NCBI RefSeq assembly: GCF_007655305.1
Contig: NZ_VLOG01000062.1
Coordinates: 1 to 64,000 of the forward strand
From: Algoriphagus algorifonticola
GTDB lineage: Bacteria > Bacteroidota > Bacteroidia > Cytophagales > Cyclobacteriaceae
Reading direction: 5' to 3'
DNA: 64,000 nucleotides
Numbering within the stretch: the first letter of the stretch is position 1; each line of letters opens with the position of its first letter. Shown here in pieces: positions 9,101-17,688 of this stretch. A program made the position numbers and the translations under genes. The notes under the pieces were generated by a model, which did no database searches, was not told the DNA's origin, and saw only the letters and a program-made list of their open reading frames with translations.

Positions 9101-9574
9101 TTAGGAAAGAAGGTTCTGTCTCAATAAAAATTCTAATTGATCATTTGCTTTGATCAAAGCCTGAGTCAAGCGCTCGTTTTCTCTTCGTAATGTGTAGATT
9201 TCAAAAGCGTTTTTGATGACTGTTCTGAGGTAATCTTCTTCCCAAGGCTTGGTTAGATAATGATATACTTGGCCTTTGTTGATTGCATCAATTACAGCTT
9301 GAATATCAGTATATCCGGTTAATAAAACTCTTATTGGGCTAGGATGAATGGGGATGATTGACTCTAAAAATTCAACGCCAGTTTCCTCTGGCATTCTTTG
9401 GTCGGTAATGATGATGTCAATTTCTTCCTTGTCTAAAATTTCCCGTCCTTCTTTGGCAGAAATAGCGAGAAAAATCTTATAGTCTCTTCGGAATGTAGCT
9501 TTAAATGCCTGAAGATTATTCTCTTCATCATCTACATATAAAATCTTAATTTTTTCCTCTGCCTTGGTTTCCAT
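9101..9574 (-). CDS. Single-domain response regulator with C-terminal coiled coil
   Basis: 157 aa. A receiver domain covers about 8-130: acidic pocket D15/D16 (LYVDDEENN), phosphoacceptor D58 in IIITDQRMPEETG, Thr in LLTGYTD and Lys in LTKPWEEDYL. The last 30 residues form a charged helix, with no DNA-binding or enzymatic output domain. The receiver closely resembles that of the hybrid at 14862-15947: both carry L-Y-x-D-D-E-x-N-N, A-D-Q-R-M-P or T-D-Q-R-M-P, L-L-T-G-Y and K-P-W. It may therefore work with the kinases of the neighbouring operon, for example as a competing phosphate acceptor. It is convergent with ald with no gap. Confidence 0.9.
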   Translation of the reverse strand: METKAEEKIKILYVDDEENNLQAFKATFRRDYKIFLAISAKEGREILDKEEIDIIITDQRMPEETGVEFLESIIPIHPSPIRVLLTGYTDIQAVIDAINKGQVYHYLTKPWEEDYLRTVIKNAFEIYTLRRENERLTQALIKANDQLEFLLRQNLLS

Positions 9575-9713
9575 TCAATTCTTGACTTGAATACAAGTTA
9601 ATCGTAATTCTAAATAATTGCTTTTTTTGTTTAAAAACAAACAAATTCTATTGTGGCCTTAAACTTGATATGAATAAAATAGGTTATTCCTATGAAAATA
9701 ATTTTCATTTTCA

Positions 9714-9743
9714 TTTGAGAAATGAAATCAAAAACTAACTTTA
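9714..9743 (+). promoter_or_regulatory. Candidate promoter of the ThiF-nitroreductase operon
   Basis: TTTG at 9714-9717, an 18-nt spacer and TAACTTTA at 9736-9743 (7 of 8 to TAnnTTTG). This would start transcription near 9750, about 28 nt before the first ATG. It is the only good promoter-like match in the 203-nt gap 9575-9777, which holds no other gene. Confidence 0.45.
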
Positions 9744-9777
9744 CAATGCATATCACCCAATCTGCACAATAAATTAG

Positions 9778-12048
9778 ATGTTAACTACTCCAAGCTATTC
9801 ATTGTCCGATCAAGTTTACCCGGTAATTTTAAATCCCAGAAATCGTGATGATCAGGAGAAAATAGTTGATTTGAAAAACAACCCTCAGATTCAGGTAATC
9901 AATCAAATCAATAGTCAGGTTGGCGATTTGATCAAATCTCAGTTTCCCGCCAAAAGCTTTTCCAAGGAAGAATTAATAGCAGAGATTGAGAATTTTTTTG
10001 AAGAAAATCCCAAGGAATCTTATGGGAATTGGGTTTATTATCCCTGGAAGTATGCGCTAGTTCATCTTTTGCCTGAAGAAGAATTTATTCGTGTTAGAAC
10101 ACTTAGAAACAATTATAAAATCACTCCTCAAGAGCAAAAAGAGCTTGCAGAGAAAAAGGTTGGGATAGTTGGTCTTTCGGTTGGGCAAAGCATCGCTTTA
10201 GCCATGGCTTTGGAAAGAAGTTGCGGAGAAATGCGTTTGGCTGACTTTGATCATTTGGAATTGAGTAATCTCAATAGGCTGAAGGCTGGAGTTACAAGCT
10301 TGGGTATAGAAAAAATTGTAATCGCGGCAAGGGAAATTGCAGAGATCGATCCCTATCTGAAATTGACTCTCTATCGAGATGGAATTACTGAAGAAAATAT
10401 TGACTCATTTTTTTCAGATCAGGGTGGATTGGATTTGATTATCGATGAGTGTGATAGTTTGGATATAAAAATTCTACTCCGAAAAACAGCCCAAAAATAT
10501 CAGATTCCTCTAATGATGGATACCTCTGATCGGGGAATGTTAGATATAGAAAGATTTGATTTGGAGCCGGAGAGGCCAATTTTTCATGGGTACCTGGGAG
10601 ATATTAACTTAGATACGCTAAAAAATTTAACCAATAAACAGAAGGTTGCCATTGGATTGAAGATGACGGGCGTTGATACTCTTTCTCCGAGGATGAAAGC
10701 TTCATTATTAGAAGTAGGGCAGACCATTAGTAGTTGGCCACAATTAGCTTCTGCAGTCTTTCTAGGAGGGGCTTCAGTGGCTCATGTTGCTAGAAAGTTA
10801 TTGGTGGGTGAACCGGTCGATTCGGGAAGATTTTTCGTGGATCTTGACGAAATCATCAAATTAGATCTACCTGAAATTCAAGAAGAGCGAGAGGTGGTTC
10901 CAGTTAAGAATGGAGATTTTTTAGGCAGTATTCCCAAAAATATAATCCCTTCTGGTTATTTCTTAAGTAAAGCAGAGTTACAAGGGTTGGTTGAATTTGC
11001 CAATTTGGCACCTTCTGGGGGAAATATTCAGCCTTGGATATGGGTATTCGATCAAAATGGAGTTTTGCACCTTTTCCATGACAAGGAAAGAAGCCACTCC
11101 ATGCTGGATTACAGAGGCACGGGTTCCTTGATTGCTTTTGGCGCAGCTCTTGAAAATATCAGACTCCACTGTGCAAAATCTGGAATTGAAATCGAAATCA
11201 TTGAACACATACAGGATTTTGAGGAAGATCTGATTGCTAGCATACGCTTTATAGTTAAGCATAATCAAAAAATCAAAGTTCATAATGGAGAATTGGTAGA
11301 TGGAGTGGCAATCCGATGTACCAATCGAAAGAATGCATCCAAGGTGGATTTGACACCTGAGCAGATCCAGCTTTTTCATGGCTATGCGCTCGCAGAAGAT
11401 ATGCCGATGGAACATATCTCCGCAAAGTCCGACTTGGAAAAATTATCCGGCATTATTGGCGGGATGGATAGAATGCGCCTTTTCCATGATCAGGGACTCA
11501 AAGACTTTATCAATGAAGTGAGATGGAATGATAAAGAAGCACGCGAAAGTCGGGATGGAATAGATATAGCAACATTGGAATTGAGTGGGGCGGAAAGAGC
11601 TGCAATGGGTTTGTTGAAAGATCCGAGGACAGTTCGTTTTTTTAGGAAGTTTCTGATGGGATATGGCCTTACCAAAATTTCCCATGATACCATCATGTCA
11701 AGTTCTGCCATGTTTTTGCTGCAAGGCAAAGAATTTACTCCTCAAGAATATCTAAAAGCAGGAAAGGTTCTTCAACGCATTTGGATCAAGGCTAACATGA
11801 TGGAGATCAGTTTTCAGCCAGTGACAGCGGCAATGTTTATTTTTCACCAAACTCTTAGGGAAAAAGATCATGGCTTCACAGAAGAAGAGGTGACTATGAT
11901 CAAAAAATACAAGGCAGAATTCAATACTTTGTTCAACAGGGAAAAAAGTAATGAAGAATTATTTATGTTTAGACTTAATTTCGGAGGAGAGCCAAGTATG
12001 AGGTCCTACAGAAGGGAAGTCGAAGATACATTAATTACCATTGACTGA
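9778..12048 (+). CDS. ThiF/E1-like adenylyltransferase - nitroreductase fusion (Rv1355c type)
   Basis: 756 aa. Residues 1-127 are an N-terminal region without a clear motif. About 128-345 is an E1/ThiF/MoeB-type Rossmann domain: VGIVGLSVGQS, where GLSVG replaces the usual glycine-rich GxGGxG, then the nucleotide-binding DFDHLELSNLNR and DLIIDECDSLDIK. No CxxC zinc pairs are visible. About 395-690 is a flavin nitroreductase-like domain starting with LVEFANLAPSGGNIQPW and containing CTNRKNASK and a C-terminal FQPVTAAMFIF. The layout matches the Rv1355c (MoeY) family named in mycobacteria. The reaction is unknown; an E1 domain would adenylate a carboxylate and a nitroreductase domain would perform FMN-dependent redox. 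The stop overlaps the next start as TGATG. Confidence 0.88.
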   Translation: MLTTPSYSLSDQVYPVILNPRNRDDQEKIVDLKNNPQIQVINQINSQVGDLIKSQFPAKSFSKEELIAEIENFFEENPKESYGNWVYYPWKYALVHLLPEEEFIRVRTLRNNYKITPQEQKELAEKKVGIVGLSVGQSIALAMALERSCGEMRLADFDHLELSNLNRLKAGVTSLGIEKIVIAAREIAEIDPYLKLTLYRDGITEENIDSFFSDQGGLDLIIDECDSLDIKILLRKTAQKYQIPLMMDTSDRGMLDIERFDLEPERPIFHGYLGDINLDTLKNLTNKQKVAIGLKMTGVDTLSPRMKASLLEVGQTISSWPQLASAVFLGGASVAHVARKLLVGEPVDSGRFFVDLDEIIKLDLPEIQEEREVVPVKNGDFLGSIPKNIIPSGYFLSKAELQGLVEFANLAPSGGNIQPWIWVFDQNGVLHLFHDKERSHSMLDYRGTGSLIAFGAALENIRLHCAKSGIEIEIIEHIQDFEEDLIASIRFIVKHNQKIKVHNGELVDGVAIRCTNRKNASKVDLTPEQIQLFHGYALAEDMPMEHISAKSDLEKLSGIIGGMDRMRLFHDQGLKDFINEVRWNDKEARESRDGIDIATLELSGAERAAMGLLKDPRTVRFFRKFLMGYGLTKISHDTIMSSSAMFLLQGKEFTPQEYLKAGKVLQRIWIKANMMEISFQPVTAAMFIFHQTLREKDHGFTEEEVTMIKKYKAEFNTLFNREKSNEELFMFRLNFGGEPSMRSYRREVEDTLITID

Positions 12049-12761
12049 TGTTTACCTTTAAAGCATTTAGGGCAGTTGATGAGCCTGAAATATGTGATAT
12101 GTTTATTGAAGGACATGCAAATGTTCTTAAAGAGTATGGTGTCACCAAGGTAACCTCCTCCAATAACGATTGGAAATACAACCCATTCGTTTTCGTGGTA
12201 ACTGTTCATGAGAATTCTACTGGACAAGTAGTAAGCGGGTTAAGAATACACGTAGCCGATACAGAATTTCCTCTTCCGCTTGAAGGTGCTATTGCACCAG
12301 TTGATTCTAAAATCTTTGAATTAGTCGGAGAATATAGAGAAAGAGGAGGGACGGGGGAAATCGGAGGATTATGGAATAGTAGAATGATTTCAGGTTATGG
12401 TATAGGTGCCATATTTCTTTCGAGGACATCTTTAGTAATTGCAGAGCAATTAAATGTTCCAACTTTATTTGCTCTCTGTGCGGAATATACCTTAAAACCT
12501 ACCCTTCAGAAGGGTTTTGAAATTGAGGAAAACATTGGTAATAATGGTACTTTTTTTTACCCGAAACTGGATTTAGTAGCAACTTTGGCAGTTTTGAAGG
12601 ATGTAGAAAATTTACCTTTAGCTCTCCCAGTTGAAAGGGAGTTTATTCTTGATTTAAGGAAAAATCTTGAATGTACCAGGGTTGAAGAAACCTTGAAAGG
12701 GCCAGTAGAAATTACCTATCAATTGAAAATTAAAAATACTGACTGGAGAGTTAAACCATGA
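12048..12761 (+). CDS. GNAT-like N-acyltransferase, possibly of the FeeM/autoinducer-synthase group
   Basis: 237 aa. The centre (about 100-165) resembles a GNAT fold: a strand with GEIGGLWNSR, a glycine-containing G-Y-G-I-G-A-I-F-L turn where acyl-CoA pyrophosphate would bind, a helix and the strand TLFALCAEYT. The N-terminal part has FKAFRAVDEPEIC and GLRIHVADTEFPLP, reminiscent of acyl-homoserine-lactone and N-acyl amino acid synthases, which belong to the same fold. I have no exact family name, so the acyl donor and acceptor are unknown. It is coupled to the ThiF fusion by a 1-nt overlap and to the downstream kinase by a 4-nt ATGA overlap, which implies equal synthesis of all three. Confidence 0.65.
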   Translation: MFTFKAFRAVDEPEICDMFIEGHANVLKEYGVTKVTSSNNDWKYNPFVFVVTVHENSTGQVVSGLRIHVADTEFPLPLEGAIAPVDSKIFELVGEYRERGGTGEIGGLWNSRMISGYGIGAIFLSRTSLVIAEQLNVPTLFALCAEYTLKPTLQKGFEIEENIGNNGTFFYPKLDLVATLAVLKDVENLPLALPVEREFILDLRKNLECTRVEETLKGPVEITYQLKIKNTDWRVKP

Positions 12762-14869
12762 TTTCGATAATTACTTTTATTTGGGCTTTTTTTCAAGCTT
12801 TAAACCCTGTCATCTTAAATGGAGAAACAGTTCTTCTTAATAGGTATGAATACTTGATTTTAGAAGAGAATAAAGACATAAATTTTCAGGAAATCATTGA
12901 AAGAAATGATTTCACTAAAATAGATCAACAAAGCAAAAATTTCGGAATCAACAATGATGTAGTCTGGTTGAAATATGTTGTAGAGAATAATTCTGAAAAC
13001 GAAGGAAAATATTTTTACATCAACAACTCTTCATTGGATAGCTTAGAATTATTTGTTGTAAGCGAAAATGAGATTTTGGAATCCTATGTAGGAGGTAGAT
13101 TAGTAGATTTTTATTCAAAACCGATTTTATCCAAATCTATAATTTTTGATATAAATCTCCCGATAGGAAAAACTTCTGAGATTTTCTTAAAAGTTAAAAG
13201 TGTCAACAAAAAGATTATTACATCCACGATAACGAATAGAAATTATCTGGAGAATCTGATTAATAGAGAGAATATACTATTTGGGATATTTACCGGTGTA
13301 ATTGTTGGACTATTCTTTTATAATTTATTCTTATTCTTCTCTGTAAGAGATAAATTGTATCTCATATATGTGATACACACTGTATTGGTGTGGTTTGCAC
13401 AATCTTCAATTCTAGGCTTTACTCAGGAAATTTTCTGGCCAAATGTTGTTTGGTTAAACTTGAGATCCGGAGTTATTTTTTCATCCTTGGTTAGCGTAGT
13501 TGGGATTTGGTTTTTACGAGTGTTCTTGTCAACGGATAAATTCATACCCAAATTAGATAAGGGCTTTTACTTTATCTATTTCATCTATGCTTTTATCTTA
13601 GTTAACGCCTTTTTCTTTTCCATAACAGTGAGTTATCAGACCTTGCTGGTTACTCAAAGTATAGTCGTTTTATATGTTCTATTGGCAGCTTTTGCAGTTC
13701 AGAAGCAAGGCTATCGACCTGCTAGATATTATTTGCTAGCTTGGTCTGTGTTTATGTTAGGTATTTTCCTTTTCGTTTTGAGCGAAATGGGAATCATACC
13801 AACTAATGATTTGACTGCATACATTATGCCTTTAGGCTCTGCATTGGAAGTTGTGTTACTCTCCTTCGCACTTGCTGATAAGATCAATATTTTAAAGAAA
13901 GAGAAGGAGAAAGAACAGTTAGAACGCCTCAGAGTATTGAAAGAAAATGAGCAATTGATCCGTGAGCAGAATACTATGCTCGAAGAAAAAGTAAGAATCA
14001 GAACGGATGAATTGGAACAGGCCCTGAGAAATCTTCAAAATACCCAAAGTCAATTAGTCAGTCAGGAAAAGATGGCCTCACTGGGTCAGTTAACCGCAGG
14101 TATTGCGCATGAGATAAATAACCCAATCAACTTTGTAAGTTCTAATATTACCCCACTCAAAAGGGATATTGCAGATATCATGGAAGTGATCGAGTTCTAC
14201 CGTGAAACTGGTATGAACGAATTCAAGGAGGAGTCCAAGAAAAAAGCAAAAGACCTAGAGGAAGAATTGGAATTGGATTATGTACTGGACGAAGTAGATC
14301 AACTTCTCAAGGGAATGGAAGAAGGAGCAAAGCGAACAGTGGAAATTGTCAAAGGTCTCCGTTTATTCTCCAGAGTTGACGAACAGGATGTCAAGAAAGT
14401 GGATATCCACGATGGGATTAATAGTACAATTATTCTCTTGAATAGCTCAATTCCTGGAAAAATCAGGATTGTTAGGGATTTTGCTGAACTTCCAATGGTG
14501 GAATGTCTGGCTGGAAAAATCAATCAGGTATTCATGAATATTATCAATAATGCAGTACATGCATTAAGCGATCATATTGATACAGTCAAAGATCCAAAAA
14601 TTGAAATTCGCACCAGATCTTTGGGAGATCATGTGGTGGTGGAAATTGAGGATAACGGCCCAGGAATGCCGGATCATGTAAGACAGAGGATTTTTGAACC
14701 CTTCTTTACTACCAAAGCAGTTGGGAAAGGCACAGGTTTGGGGCTTTCAATTGTTTATTCTATTATTGAAAATCATAAAGGAACTTTAGAAGTCAACTCT
14801 GAAGTGGGTCAAGGGACAACTTTTATAATTACACTACCTATTTATCAAAGCTCATCCAAGTATGAATAA
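12758..14869 (+). CDS. 7TMR-DISM sensor histidine kinase
   Basis: 703 aa. An N-terminal hydrophobic segment (1-20) leads to an extracytoplasmic 7TMR-DISMED2-like beta-domain (about 25-160; FGINNDVVWLKY is typical, and such domains resemble carbohydrate-binding modules). Seven membrane helices follow at about 172-375, then a coiled coil (376-430). The kinase core has the phosphoacceptor H451 in AGIAHEINNP, the N box FMNIINNAVHAL (about 591), G1 DNGPGMP (about 632) and G2 GTGLGLSIV (about 661). It is a membrane receptor that should detect a small extracellular ligand. The stop overlaps the next start by 8 nt, and the enzymes upstream could make or modify the ligand (inference). Confidence 0.93.
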   Translation: MISIITFIWAFFQALNPVILNGETVLLNRYEYLILEENKDINFQEIIERNDFTKIDQQSKNFGINNDVVWLKYVVENNSENEGKYFYINNSSLDSLELFVVSENEILESYVGGRLVDFYSKPILSKSIIFDINLPIGKTSEIFLKVKSVNKKIITSTITNRNYLENLINRENILFGIFTGVIVGLFFYNLFLFFSVRDKLYLIYVIHTVLVWFAQSSILGFTQEIFWPNVVWLNLRSGVIFSSLVSVVGIWFLRVFLSTDKFIPKLDKGFYFIYFIYAFILVNAFFFSITVSYQTLLVTQSIVVLYVLLAAFAVQKQGYRPARYYLLAWSVFMLGIFLFVLSEMGIIPTNDLTAYIMPLGSALEVVLLSFALADKINILKKEKEKEQLERLRVLKENEQLIREQNTMLEEKVRIRTDELEQALRNLQNTQSQLVSQEKMASLGQLTAGIAHEINNPINFVSSNITPLKRDIADIMEVIEFYRETGMNEFKEESKKKAKDLEEELELDYVLDEVDQLLKGMEEGAKRTVEIVKGLRLFSRVDEQDVKKVDIHDGINSTIILLNSSIPGKIRIVRDFAELPMVECLAGKINQVFMNIINNAVHALSDHIDTVKDPKIEIRTRSLGDHVVVEIEDNGPGMPDHVRQRIFEPFFTTKAVGKGTGLGLSIVYSIIENHKGTLEVNSEVGQGTTFIITLPIYQSSSKYE

Positions 14870-15947
14870 CCATATACATGTGCTTTATATTGATGATGAG
14901 GATAACAACCTCAAATCATTTAGAGCCTCGCTAAGGAAAGATTTCAAGGTTTTTACTGCCATAGATGCAGAAGAAGGTTTGCAAGTTGCCCAGACTGAGG
15001 AAGTGCATGTAGTGATTGCGGATCAGCGCATGCCTGGAATGACAGGTACAGAATTTTTTGAAAAGCTCATTCAAATCAACCCCGACCCAATTCGTATCCT
15101 GCTTACCGGGTATTCTGACATCGCCAGTGTAATCGATGCGATCAATAAGGGCGAAGTTTATCGATTTATCGATAAACCATGGAATATCGAGCAGATTAAG
15201 AACTCCATCAAAAATGCAGCGGACATTTATTTCATGAGGCAGGAGTTAAAAGAGAAAAATATCCGTCTTAAAAAGCTGCATACCGAAATGAATCAGTTCG
15301 TGTACAGTCTTTCGCATGAACTCCGTGGACCTTTGATGAGTATTTCAGGTGTCTCGAAATTGGCGAAATTGGAAGTTTCCGACCCTAATATTTTGGAATA
15401 TTTTGAAATGATTGATTCCGCCACCACCAAGCTGGACGATTTTATATACAAAATGCTGGACTTCTATAGGTCTACCAAAATTGACCATAAAGTAACTGAG
15501 ATCAAATTCAGAGATGTACTTGGTCAGCAAATGGAGGCCTACAAAGCAAAATTCAATCTCTCTGAATTCAATGTTGTGACCCAGGTTAACCAAGATGAGC
15601 TTTTTTACTCCGATGATGCAAAAATCAGAGTAATCTTGAATAACCTATTCAGCAACTCAGTGCAATTCCAGAAGAATGAACAGGGGGAAAAGAAGATCTC
15701 TATTACCATAGATGTCAAAGATGGGCAAGCCATCATCATGCTGGAAGATAATGGGATTGGAATAGACGACCGACATCATCCGGAAGTGTTCAACTTGTTT
15801 ACACGAGCTACCCAAAAGAATGTAGGAACAGGCTTGGGACTTTATATGGTCAAAGAAGCTGTCGAACAGTTGGGTGGAAAAATCGAGTTGAGATCTATAT
15901 TAAATGAAGGAACTACCGTCAGAGTAGCACTACCGAGCTTGAATTAA
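14862..15947 (+). CDS. Response regulator - histidine kinase hybrid
   Basis: 361 aa, cytoplasmic. A receiver is N-terminal (residues 5-125) with the phosphoacceptor D54 in VVIADQRMPGMTG, LLTGYSD and the DKPW lysine motif. A helical linker follows, then HisKA with H152 in SLSHELRGPLMS, and a HATPase domain (about 250-361) with N box LNNLFSNSVQF, G1 DNGIGID and G2 GTGLGLYMV. A receiver placed before a kinase suggests that the upstream 7TMR-DISM kinase phosphorylates or regulates this protein, in a relay, and that its own kinase then acts on a further regulator, perhaps the solitary one at 9101-9574. It is translationally coupled to the sensor kinase gene. Confidence 0.92.
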   Translation: MNNHIHVLYIDDEDNNLKSFRASLRKDFKVFTAIDAEEGLQVAQTEEVHVVIADQRMPGMTGTEFFEKLIQINPDPIRILLTGYSDIASVIDAINKGEVYRFIDKPWNIEQIKNSIKNAADIYFMRQELKEKNIRLKKLHTEMNQFVYSLSHELRGPLMSISGVSKLAKLEVSDPNILEYFEMIDSATTKLDDFIYKMLDFYRSTKIDHKVTEIKFRDVLGQQMEAYKAKFNLSEFNVVTQVNQDELFYSDDAKIRVILNNLFSNSVQFQKNEQGEKKISITIDVKDGQAIIMLEDNGIGIDDRHHPEVFNLFTRATQKNVGTGLGLYMVKEAVEQLGGKIELRSILNEGTTVRVALPSLN

Positions 15948-15980
15948 GAATACTTTTCTGGGGTTTTTAGGAGGAAAGCG

Positions 15981-15988
15981 TATCTTTG
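15981..15988 (+). promoter_or_regulatory. Candidate -7 box (TATCTTTG) for ppa
   Basis: A perfect TAnnTTTG match 33 nt upstream of the ppa ATG, in the 74-nt gap after the signalling operon, so ppa probably has its own promoter. Confidence 0.6.
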
Positions 15989-16021
15989 CACCCTCACTTT
16001 TTATAAACAAAAAGAAAAATT

Positions 16022-16561
16022 ATGATTAACCCTTGGCATGACGTCAATATCGGGAAAGATGCTCCCGAATATGTGATGGGAGTGGTGGAAATTCCCAAAG
16101 GAAGTAAAGGTAAATACGAACTTCACAAAAAGTCAGGAATGCTGATGCTGGACAGAGTTCTATTCTCTGCCGTGCACTATCCTGCTAATTATGGATTCAT
16201 TCCCCAAACATTCTGTGAGGATCATGACCCTTTGGATATTTTGATTATTTCTCAAATAGATATTCCTTCCATGTGCTTAGTTGAGGCTAAGGTCATCGGT
16301 GTGATGCGCATGGTGGATGGAGGAGAGGCAGATGATAAAATCATTGCTGTAGCTGCCGGAGATCAGTCTGTGAATTATATCAATGATATCGATGAGCTTC
16401 CTCCGCATTTGATGAAGGAAGTCCATAGATTCTTCGAAGATTATAAGAAGCTAGAGAATAAAGAAGTAAAAGTGGAGGATTTCCTAGGTAAGGAAGATGC
16501 TTTGAGAATTATTCGGGAAAGTATCGAACTATACGACAAGAATTTCAGAAACCAACGATAA
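16022..16561 (+). CDS. ppa: Inorganic pyrophosphatase (family I)
   Basis: 179 aa, the usual size for the hexameric bacterial enzyme. It hydrolyses pyrophosphate from nucleotide polymerisation and activation reactions in the cytoplasm, with Mg2+. Family I active-site features are visible: [13 protein letters not shown] (about 23-35), [20 protein letters not shown] (about 45-65), the metal-binding CEDHDPLDI (about 66-74; His replaces the common Gly/Ser after the first Asp) and [12 protein letters not shown] (about 100-112). It has its own promoter box upstream and a strong terminator downstream. Confidence 0.97.
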   Translation: MINPWHDVNIGKDAPEYVMGVVEIPKGSKGKYELHKKSGMLMLDRVLFSAVHYPANYGFIPQTFCEDHDPLDILIISQIDIPSMCLVEAKVIGVMRMVDGGEADDKIIAVAAGDQSVNYINDIDELPPHLMKEVHRFFEDYKKLENKEVKVEDFLGKEDALRIIRESIELYDKNFRNQR

Positions 16562-16564
16562 GAT

Positions 16565-16591
16565 AAAGCCTGAGCAATCAGGCTTTTTTGT
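16565..16591. terminator. Bidirectional terminator after ppa
   Basis: A 9-bp stem (16565-16573 with 16578-16586), loop of 4, then T-rich sequence. The right arm includes the stop codon of the convergent membrane-protein gene. Confidence 0.8.
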
Positions 16592-17036
16592 TTTTCACCT
16601 TTTTCTTAGGAGCTTTTTTTGCAAGATAGTTGACTAGGTCAGGATAAGAATGATGCTCATGGTTGGAGACAGAAATTGACTGCCGGTCTGAAAATGCTAT
16701 AGTCAATTGTTTGAATTCCTTTTTATTGGCGATTACTACTTCTTCTTCCCAAGCTAAAATTTCAGCAATGGGGTAGGCTTTTTGAAATCCTCTTAAAGGA
16801 AGTTTGACGATAATTTGATCCCTTCCGGCAGTGATAAAACGAAAACCCGCAAGGATTTTAACCAACAGCATCAATAGCACTAAAGTGATCAAAGATGCAG
16901 CAATAAGATAAAACCAAAGTCCAAAAGAACCCTTGTAAGCAAAATCTCTAAGGATCAGAATCAGACCTGCTAAAAGAGCGACAACAATAATTCCCAATGA
17001 AAAGTAAGTGGATCCTTTCGGTTTAATGACGATCAT
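16578..17036 (-). CDS. Small two-helix membrane protein of unknown function
   Basis: 152 aa from the ATG at 17036; a start at 17072 is also open but would deepen the overlap with acpH to 50 nt. Two hydrophobic helices lie at about 10-30 and 38-62, followed by a cytoplasmic domain with alternating strands (FITAGRDQIIVKLPLRGFQKAYPIAEI) that looks like a bacterial PH-like domain. The C-terminus is lysine-rich (KKAPKKKVKNKK). It overlaps the acpH stop by 14 nt and is probably the second gene of that transcript. I do not know its function. Confidence 0.7.
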   Translation of the reverse strand: MIVIKPKGSTYFSLGIIVVALLAGLILILRDFAYKGSFGLWFYLIAASLITLVLLMLLVKILAGFRFITAGRDQIIVKLPLRGFQKAYPIAEILAWEEEVVIANKKEFKQLTIAFSDRQSISVSNHEHHSYPDLVNYLAKKAPKKKVKNKKA

Positions 17037-17628
17037 GAGCTTTATGTAATTCCAGTAGTTTTCCGTAGGCAAAAGTCTCTAAATCCTTGAAAAAAGCGAA
17101 GAAAATCACTTCAAATTCAGTTTCCCGCTCTAACAAGGCCAAATGAGCTTCTTCCATTTTTGAATTAAAGGTGGTTCTTTTGGACATTCCTGTCAGAGAT
17201 CTTCTGATTCCTTCCACAGTTCCATAGTGCAAGAGCCAATTATCATTTCTCATCCAATAATACATCTTGGCAAAGCGCTCCGGAAAGATATCTTCGTAAC
17301 CATCCAATATTGAATAGGTCCTCTGGATAAAATCTTCCACAGGGATTGAGGAATAGTTTTTCCAGTTTTTAATCAAAAAATAATCAAAATAGATATCCGT
17401 AATCACGGTGGAATAGTGTCCAAATTTTGGTCTAAGATAGGATTGCCCTGCTTTGACCAAAGGATGTGAGTCGGTAAAGTAATCTATCTCCCGATGTAGC
17501 AAGATTCCGGAGATAATGTCCTCTTCAAAATCTTTGATCTGTTTCCCTTTTACAAAATCAGCTATGAAATTCCCGACGAGAATCTTTTCTTCATTAAAAG
17601 ACAGAAATGCATGTGCGAGGAAATTCAT
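17023..17628 (-). CDS. acpH: Acyl carrier protein phosphodiesterase (AcpH family)
   Basis: 201 aa, matching AcpH length. The family enzyme removes the 4'-phosphopantetheine arm from holo-ACP. The N-terminus MNFLAHAFLS followed by VGNFIADFVKG is the characteristic start, with the conserved ILLHREIDYFTDSHP (about 44-58) that supplies metal and catalytic His/Asp residues, and VITDIYFDYFL at about 77-87. This is an HD-like all-helical fold. It is followed by an overlapping small membrane protein gene. Family assignment is firm; activity in Bacteroidota is inferred. Confidence 0.88.
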   Translation of the reverse strand: MNFLAHAFLSFNEEKILVGNFIADFVKGKQIKDFEEDIISGILLHREIDYFTDSHPLVKAGQSYLRPKFGHYSTVITDIYFDYFLIKNWKNYSSIPVEDFIQRTYSILDGYEDIFPERFAKMYYWMRNDNWLLHYGTVEGIRRSLTGMSKRTTFNSKMEEAHLALLERETEFEVIFFAFFKDLETFAYGKLLELHKAHDRH

Positions 17629-17688
17629 AGAATGTTTAGACTTAGAAACTCTTTGCCTTTTGATTAGTTTCGCCTAAAATACGGATTG

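Noticed and set aside
9575-9777. A TOMM-type precursor peptide gene before the ThiF fusion
   Set aside because: No plausible short frame with a start, leader and Cys/Ser/Thr-rich core was found, and no YcaO gene is in the window.
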